The position numbers were made by a program, and so were the translations under genes. Positions 6,261 through 8,739 of a stretch of 8,739 nucleotides of DNA are shown here, piece after piece. Below the pieces are notes generated by a model that did no database searches, was not told where the DNA came from, and was given only the letters and a program-made list of their open reading frames with translations. The DNA comes from Candidatus Kaiserbacteria bacterium (GTDB taxonomy: Bacteria > Patescibacteriota > Minisyncoccia > Phycocordibacterales > UBA2100): NCBI GenBank assembly GCA_026996985.1, contig JALWJR010000088.1, positions 1 through 8,739 of the forward strand, given 5' to 3'. The stretch's first letter is position 1, and each line of letters begins with the position of its first letter.

Positions 6261-6288
6261 ATATTACAGCGCTTTTTTTCTGTGACAA
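6261..6288 (-). promoter_or_regulatory. recO promoter, leaderless type
   Basis: On the minus strand TTGTCA (6288-6283, five of six) is followed after 16 bases by TAATAT (6266-6261, four of six including the key A2 and T6). Six bases then separate it from the GTG start at 6254, so transcription would start on or next to the start codon. It shares the 91-base divergent intergenic region with the NYN gene promoter. Confidence 0.55.
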
Positions 6289-6330
6289 TAGCTTACTGAT
6301 AGGTATATTTCCAAAATTAATTGTGGCAAG

Positions 6331-6339
6331 TGATATAAT
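6331..6339 (+). promoter_or_regulatory. Consensus extended -10 promoter of the NYN gene, leaderless type
   Basis: TGaTATAAT is a perfect extended -10 element. No -35 box is seen 16-18 bases upstream, which extended -10 promoters can do without. Six bases lie between it and ATG 6346, so the predicted transcription start coincides with the start codon. No Shine-Dalgarno could fit in such a message. Confidence 0.7.
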
Positions 6340-6345
6340 GTTCCT

Positions 6346-6837
6346 ATGAACATTGCATTTGTAGACGGACAAAATTTGTATTACGGATTAAAATCAAACA
6401 ATTTAAAATTGGACTATAAAAGGTTCCGCGTGTATTTAAAAGACAAATATAATGTTAAAGAGGCCTATTACTTTTTAGGCTTTATAAAAAATGAAGAAAA
6501 CTCGCTTTATGAAAACTTAGAGAAGGCAGGATTTGTTTTAAAGTTTAAAGCACACAATGAGCACATGGTGGGCAAAAAGAAGGGAAATGTAGATACTGAT
6601 ATCGTGTTTGTAATTATGAAAAGATTAATAGAAGACCCTGATGATTTTGAAAAAATACTTATAGTTTCCGGCGATGGGGATTATAAAAGACTAGTTGACT
6701 ACTTGATTGAAAAAGATAAGTTCGAGAGAATTCTTTTGCCTACCAGAGAACGCGCTTCGTCTTTGTATAAAATAATGAGCACCAAATATTATGCATATGT
6801 AGAGGATGTGATTTTTAAATTTAAGCATCCAAATTAA
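6346..6837 (+). CDS. NYN domain (LabA/DUF88-like, PIN-fold) predicted nuclease
   Basis: The 163-residue protein is a single NYN domain. It opens with IAFVDGQNLYYGLK (Asp7), has GNVDTDIVFVIMKRLI (Asp83, Asp85) in the middle, and ILIVSGDGDYKRLVDYL (Asp110, Asp112) later, with LLPTRE following the next strand. These acidic positions form the metal-binding site of the PIN/FEN-like nuclease fold. NYN proteins are thought to act on RNA, but the substrate cannot be read from the sequence. The domain fills the protein; no membrane or DNA-binding extension is present. It is divergent from recO, and its own consensus promoter suggests it is independently expressed. Base composition is noticeably AT-rich compared with recA. 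Confidence 0.9.
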   Translation: MNIAFVDGQNLYYGLKSNNLKLDYKRFRVYLKDKYNVKEAYYFLGFIKNEENSLYENLEKAGFVLKFKAHNEHMVGKKKGNVDTDIVFVIMKRLIEDPDDFEKILIVSGDGDYKRLVDYLIEKDKFERILLPTRERASSLYKIMSTKYYAYVEDVIFKFKHPN

Positions 6838-6839
6838 AA

Positions 6840-6882
6840 GAAGGGGTCTCCTTAGGCACCAACACCGTTCGGATCCCCCTTC
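6840..6882. repeat. GC-rich inverted-repeat element between the NYN gene and ung
   Basis: GAAGGGG (6840-6846) pairs perfectly with CCCCTTC (6876-6882). Inside, TCC (6849-6851) pairs with GGA (6871-6873), leaving a symmetric two-by-two internal loop and a 19-base apical loop. In plus-strand RNA the internal loop is UC/UC. In minus-strand RNA it is GA/GA, which can form tandem sheared G-A pairs. No T-tract follows on the plus strand, whereas minus-strand reading continues into CTTTTAATTT. It could be a weak minus-direction terminator, an mRNA 3'-end structure or a small RNA. The function is unknown. Confidence 0.5.
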
Positions 6883-6900
6883 CTCGTAATACACCCAAAT

Positions 6901-6906
6901 TATAAC
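6901..6906 (+). promoter_or_regulatory. Possible ung -10 box
   Basis: TATAAC (five of six) lies 14 bases before ATG 6921, predicting a leader of only about eight bases and no Shine-Dalgarno. No -35 box is seen at the right distance. The assignment is tentative. Confidence 0.35.
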
Positions 6907-6920
6907 AAAATTTAAATTCT

Positions 6921-7601
6921 ATGCAAGTCAAAATAGAAGAAAGCTGGAAAAAAGTTTTGCAAGAGTATTTTGAAAAAGAAGAGTTTAAGCGCTTGGCTGA
7001 ATTTGTGCGCAACGAATATTTAAACAAAAAAGTCTACCCCCCACCACAGGATTTGTTTAGAGCTTTTAATGAGACTCCTTTTGATAAAGTAAAAGTAGTA
7101 ATTTTAGGTCAAGACCCGTATCACAACCCAAACCAGGCGCACGGGCTTGCTTTCTCCGTACCAAAAGGCATTCCTGCTCCCCCGTCTTTGCTAAATATTT
7201 TCAAAGAAATCTGTGATGAACTGCCGGACTCCCCTTCTTGTAAATTGCCCGAAAAAGAGAAAACAGATCTTACCCGCTGGGCCAGACAAGGAGTGTTTCT
7301 TTTAAACGCAGTACTCACTGTCCTTAAAAACGCCCCAACATCACATGCAAACAAGGGTTGGGAAGAGTTTACGGATTTTGTTATAAAAACACTTTCAGAT
7401 AAAAAAGAAAATCTTGTCTTTATGCTCTGGGGCGCGTACGCGCGAAGCAAAAAAGTGCTTATTGACAATAGCAAGCACTTGATTTTAGAAGCTCCGCACC
7501 CGTCACCACTTTCTGCAAACAGAGGCTTTTTCGGTTGCGGACACTTTAAAGCTGCAAATGAATACCTTAGTAAACATGGTGCAAAAAATATAAATTGGTA
7601 A
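6921..7601 (+). CDS. ung: Uracil-DNA glycosylase, family 1
   Basis: The 226-residue protein matches the normal family 1 length (E. coli Ung 229). Visible motifs are the water-activating loop GQDPYH (63-68, catalytic Asp65), GLAFSVP (75-81, with the uracil-stacking Phe78), the proline-rich PAPPSLLNI (86-93), LLNAVLTV (127-134, uracil-recognising Asn129) and the minor-groove loop HPSPLSA (193-199, His193). The enzyme removes uracil from DNA after cytosine deamination or dUMP incorporation, the first step of base-excision repair. All key residues are present, so it should be active. It begins 83 bases after the NYN gene, and the next gene starts ten bases after its stop. The stop codon is embedded in that gene's predicted -10 box. 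Confidence 0.98.
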   Translation: MQVKIEESWKKVLQEYFEKEEFKRLAEFVRNEYLNKKVYPPPQDLFRAFNETPFDKVKVVILGQDPYHNPNQAHGLAFSVPKGIPAPPSLLNIFKEICDELPDSPSCKLPEKEKTDLTRWARQGVFLLNAVLTVLKNAPTSHANKGWEEFTDFVIKTLSDKKENLVFMLWGAYARSKKVLIDNSKHLILEAPHPSPLSANRGFFGCGHFKAANEYLSKHGAKNINW

Positions 7602-7604
7602 AAT
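7596..7604 (+). promoter_or_regulatory. Extended -10 promoter of the PD-(D/E)XK-like gene, leaderless type
   Basis: TGgTAAAAT is an extended -10 element (five of six plus TG). Seven bases separate it from ATG 7612, again placing the predicted start site on or beside the start codon. The ung stop codon TAA (7599-7601) forms its first three bases. No -35 box is visible. Confidence 0.5.
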
Positions 7605-7611
7605 ATCGCAT

Positions 7612-8202
7612 ATGAACCTACCTAGAATAAAAGCCTCTCTTAAAACAGGAACAGAGCACTTAACATTCAACAATAAACAGCTTAAATTCACTTTGCTTGA
7701 TTTTTGGAAATGGAGTATTTCAGACTTATTAAGCAACGCTACTCGTGGTGTATTATCCGAGTTTATAGTTGCCACAGCTGTAAAAGCTGATATCAAAAAA
7801 CCTCGAGAAGAATGGGCAAGATATGATGTTCTCAGTAAAGATGGTATAAAAATTGAAGTAAAATCAGCAGCTTATTTGCAAAGCTGGTTTCAAAAAAGAT
7901 ACTCTTCCATACAATTTTCAATAAAACCCGCTAGATATTGGGATCCGGACACAAATAAAATAAGTAATGAAAAGGAGCGTTATGCTGACGTGTATGTATT
8001 TTGTCTATTAAAAGAAAAAGATAAAACAAAAGTGGATCCATTAAATATGGATCAATGGGAATTTTATGTATTATCAGTTGATCAAATAAATAGCTACAGA
8101 AGAAGTCAAACATCAATAACATTAAATTCATTACAAAAATTAACCAAACCTGTAGATTATGGAAATTTATATAATGAAATAAAAAACAGGGTTTCTAATT
8201 AG
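7612..8202 (+). CDS. Predicted PD-(D/E)XK nuclease-like protein, unknown role
   Basis: The 196-residue protein has no name I can assign. It shows the layout of a PD-(D/E)XK nuclease core: an N-terminal helix with GVLSEFIVATAV (Glu50), a strand at RYDVLSKDG (Asp72), then IKIEVKSAAYLQSW with the E-V-K triad at 82-84. Later segments are SIQFSIKPARYWD (99-111), RYADVYVFCLL (123-133) and DQWEFYVLSVDQIN (147-160). I recall similar uncharacterised bacterial proteins with the EVKSAAYLQSW and ADVYVFCLL blocks, so it is probably a conserved family, but no function is known to me. It has no methyltransferase, helicase or antitoxin partner here. It directly follows ung but seems to have its own promoter, and it ends before a strong terminator. 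Its second half is AT-rich compared with recA. A DNA repair or DNA-restriction role is inference. Confidence 0.82.
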   Translation: MNLPRIKASLKTGTEHLTFNNKQLKFTLLDFWKWSISDLLSNATRGVLSEFIVATAVKADIKKPREEWARYDVLSKDGIKIEVKSAAYLQSWFQKRYSSIQFSIKPARYWDPDTNKISNEKERYADVYVFCLLKEKDKTKVDPLNMDQWEFYVLSVDQINSYRRSQTSITLNSLQKLTKPVDYGNLYNEIKNRVSN

Positions 8203-8211
8203 GAAATGATT

Positions 8212-8236
8212 AAAAACCCGGCTTGCGCCGGGTTTT
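8212..8236. terminator. Bidirectional intrinsic terminator
   Basis: CCCGGC (8217-8222) pairs with GCCGGG (8227-8232) across a TTGC loop, flanked by AAAAA (8212-8216) and TTTT (8233-8236). It lies ten bases after the plus-strand gene ending at 8202 and four bases past the minus-strand gene ending at 8240, so it serves both. Its architecture copies the terminator at 3344-3371, including the loop. Confidence 0.92.
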
Positions 8237-8239
8237 GTC

Positions 8240-8494
8240 TCAATGCTTGTTGCATTTTCTTTTTATGTGCTCACCAACTTCTTGCAATGATATATATTGC
8301 ACTCTGGTGCACAACGAACCTTCTCCGGGTTCACATAAAATAATTTTGTTTTGTCTTCGCACAGAATCTTGCTCATCTATGGTAGCAAGAACCGCTTGTA
8401 TCATATCATTCATGATACACTGGCGCTTTGCCTCTGTGGCATAAGCCGAAGAAGTTACCAAAGCGCAAACAAAAAGAACCAAAAACTGCTTCAT
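8240..8494 (-). CDS. Small secreted protein with four cysteines, unknown function
   Basis: The 84-residue product begins with a Sec signal peptide: MKQFLVLFVCALVTSSAYA with a likely cleavage after Ala19 (AYA|TE). The mature part of about 65 residues contains four cysteines (26, 54, 62, 81), an even number that would suit two disulfides outside the cell. It ends in HIKRKCNKH. No lipobox is present. A clear ribosome-binding sequence, AGGGGAGA (minus strand, 8508-8501), lies six bases before the ATG, in contrast to most other genes here. A weak promoter may lie at TTGCGG (8541-8536) and CATACT (8517-8512), spacer 18. The stop is TGA, four bases before the shared terminator. I recognise no family. 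A short solitary gene could be spurious, but signal peptide, ribosome site and terminator together make it credible. Confidence 0.75.
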   Translation of the reverse strand: MKQFLVLFVCALVTSSAYATEAKRQCIMNDMIQAVLATIDEQDSVRRQNKIILCEPGEGSLCTRVQYISLQEVGEHIKRKCNKH

Positions 8495-8574
8495 GTCTTT
8501 TCTCCCCTGTTAGTATGAGCACTGAAAGGACAAGCCCGCAAAAAGATATCAAATTTAAAAACAAAAGCAAGAGT

Positions 8575-8609
8575 AAACCGAGCCCTAAGTAAAACTTAGG
8601 GCTCGGTTT
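8575..8609. terminator. Perfect 16-bp hairpin, probable intrinsic terminator
   Basis: AAACCGAGCCCTAAGT (8575-8590) and ACTTAGGGCTCGGTTT (8594-8609) are perfect inverted repeats around a three-base loop. On the plus strand TTTGTTT follows; on the minus strand TTTACTCTTGCTTTTG follows. It sits 14 bases beyond the stop of the probable minus-strand gene at the right edge and upstream of the small secreted protein gene, so it most likely ends that right-edge transcript and insulates the small gene. Confidence 0.8.
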
Positions 8610-8623
8610 GTTTGGGAACAAGT

Positions 8624-8739
8624 TCAGTATCCATAGCAAAACCTTCTAAGGCGCATATATTGTTTTCGTAACTGTTCAAGCCTTGTTTGAGTGTGCGCCC
8701 TCTCTTTTACTTCTTGTTTGCAAATAAAACTTTCAATAC
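8624..8739 (-). CDS. Possible C-terminal end of an unknown gene (partial)
   Basis: On the minus strand one frame is open from the window edge (first full codon 8737-8735) to TGA at 8626-8624, giving 37 residues. The product is strongly helical and basic, for example EVKERAHTQTRLEQLRKQYM followed by RLRRFCYGY. The other two minus-strand frames, and all plus-strand frames, contain stops within this stretch. A strong terminator hairpin begins 14 bases after the stop, as expected for a gene end. The reading is short, so chance openness cannot be excluded, and no family is recognised. Confidence 0.45.
   Translation of the reverse strand, partial: IESFICKQEVKERAHTQTRLEQLRKQYMRLRRFCYGY

Noticed and set aside
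8406..8639. A 77-codon minus-strand frame giving a hydrophobic, membrane-like peptide
   Set aside because: It reads through both arms of the perfect 16-bp terminator hairpin and overlaps the better supported secreted-protein gene in another frame; its hydrophobicity comes from T-rich DNA.
1..8739. CRISPR array, tRNA, rRNA, insertion sequence or attachment site
   Set aside because: No regularly spaced direct repeats, tRNA cloverleaf, rRNA segment, transposase or terminal inverted repeats were seen on either strand.

Overview
The window looks like a core-genome segment of a small-genome bacterium of the Candidate Phyla Radiation (Patescibacteria, most likely Parcubacteria-like). This is inferred from the genes, since no search was possible. 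The clues are an EF-P whose modification loop reads VKKQRQKP instead of VKPGKG, a cysteine-free RecO of only about 176 residues, a 66-residue S18, very short spacers, AT-rich DNA and few clear Shine-Dalgarno sites. TGA serves as a stop codon (recA and the small secreted protein gene), so the standard bacterial code applies.

Layout: positions 1-3342 are a plus-strand run: the 3' end of ftsK (gamma winged-helix domain), an overlapping gene for a membrane-anchored Ig-like protein, recA, efp, and a Tat-signal lytic transglycosylase. A bidirectional terminator at 3344-3371 closes the run. It is shared with a minus-strand run read from 6254 down to 3389: recO, a 673-residue membrane-anchored protein with Ig/DUF11-like repeats, and rpsR (S18), which has its own promoter and a hairpin leader. 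A 91-bp divergent promoter region (6255-6345) separates recO from a plus-strand run: a NYN-domain nuclease, ung, and a PD-(D/E)XK-like protein of unknown role. A second bidirectional terminator (8212-8236) is shared with a small minus-strand gene for a secreted four-cysteine protein. The right edge holds a very strong hairpin (8575-8609) and probably the 3' end of another minus-strand gene.

Functionally the window mixes chromosome maintenance and repair (FtsK, RecA, RecO, uracil-DNA glycosylase, two nuclease-like proteins), translation (EF-P, S18) and cell envelope (two anchored Ig-like proteins, a peptidoglycan lytic enzyme, a small secreted protein). There is no mobile element, CRISPR array, tRNA or rRNA. 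No complete new system is evident. The points most worth following are the orphan PD-(D/E)XK protein next to ung, a GC-rich inverted-repeat element between the NYN gene and ung, the hairpin leader in front of a solitary rpsR, the EF-P loop, and a repeated promoter layout (-10 box six or seven bases before the start codon) that predicts leaderless mRNAs for four genes.
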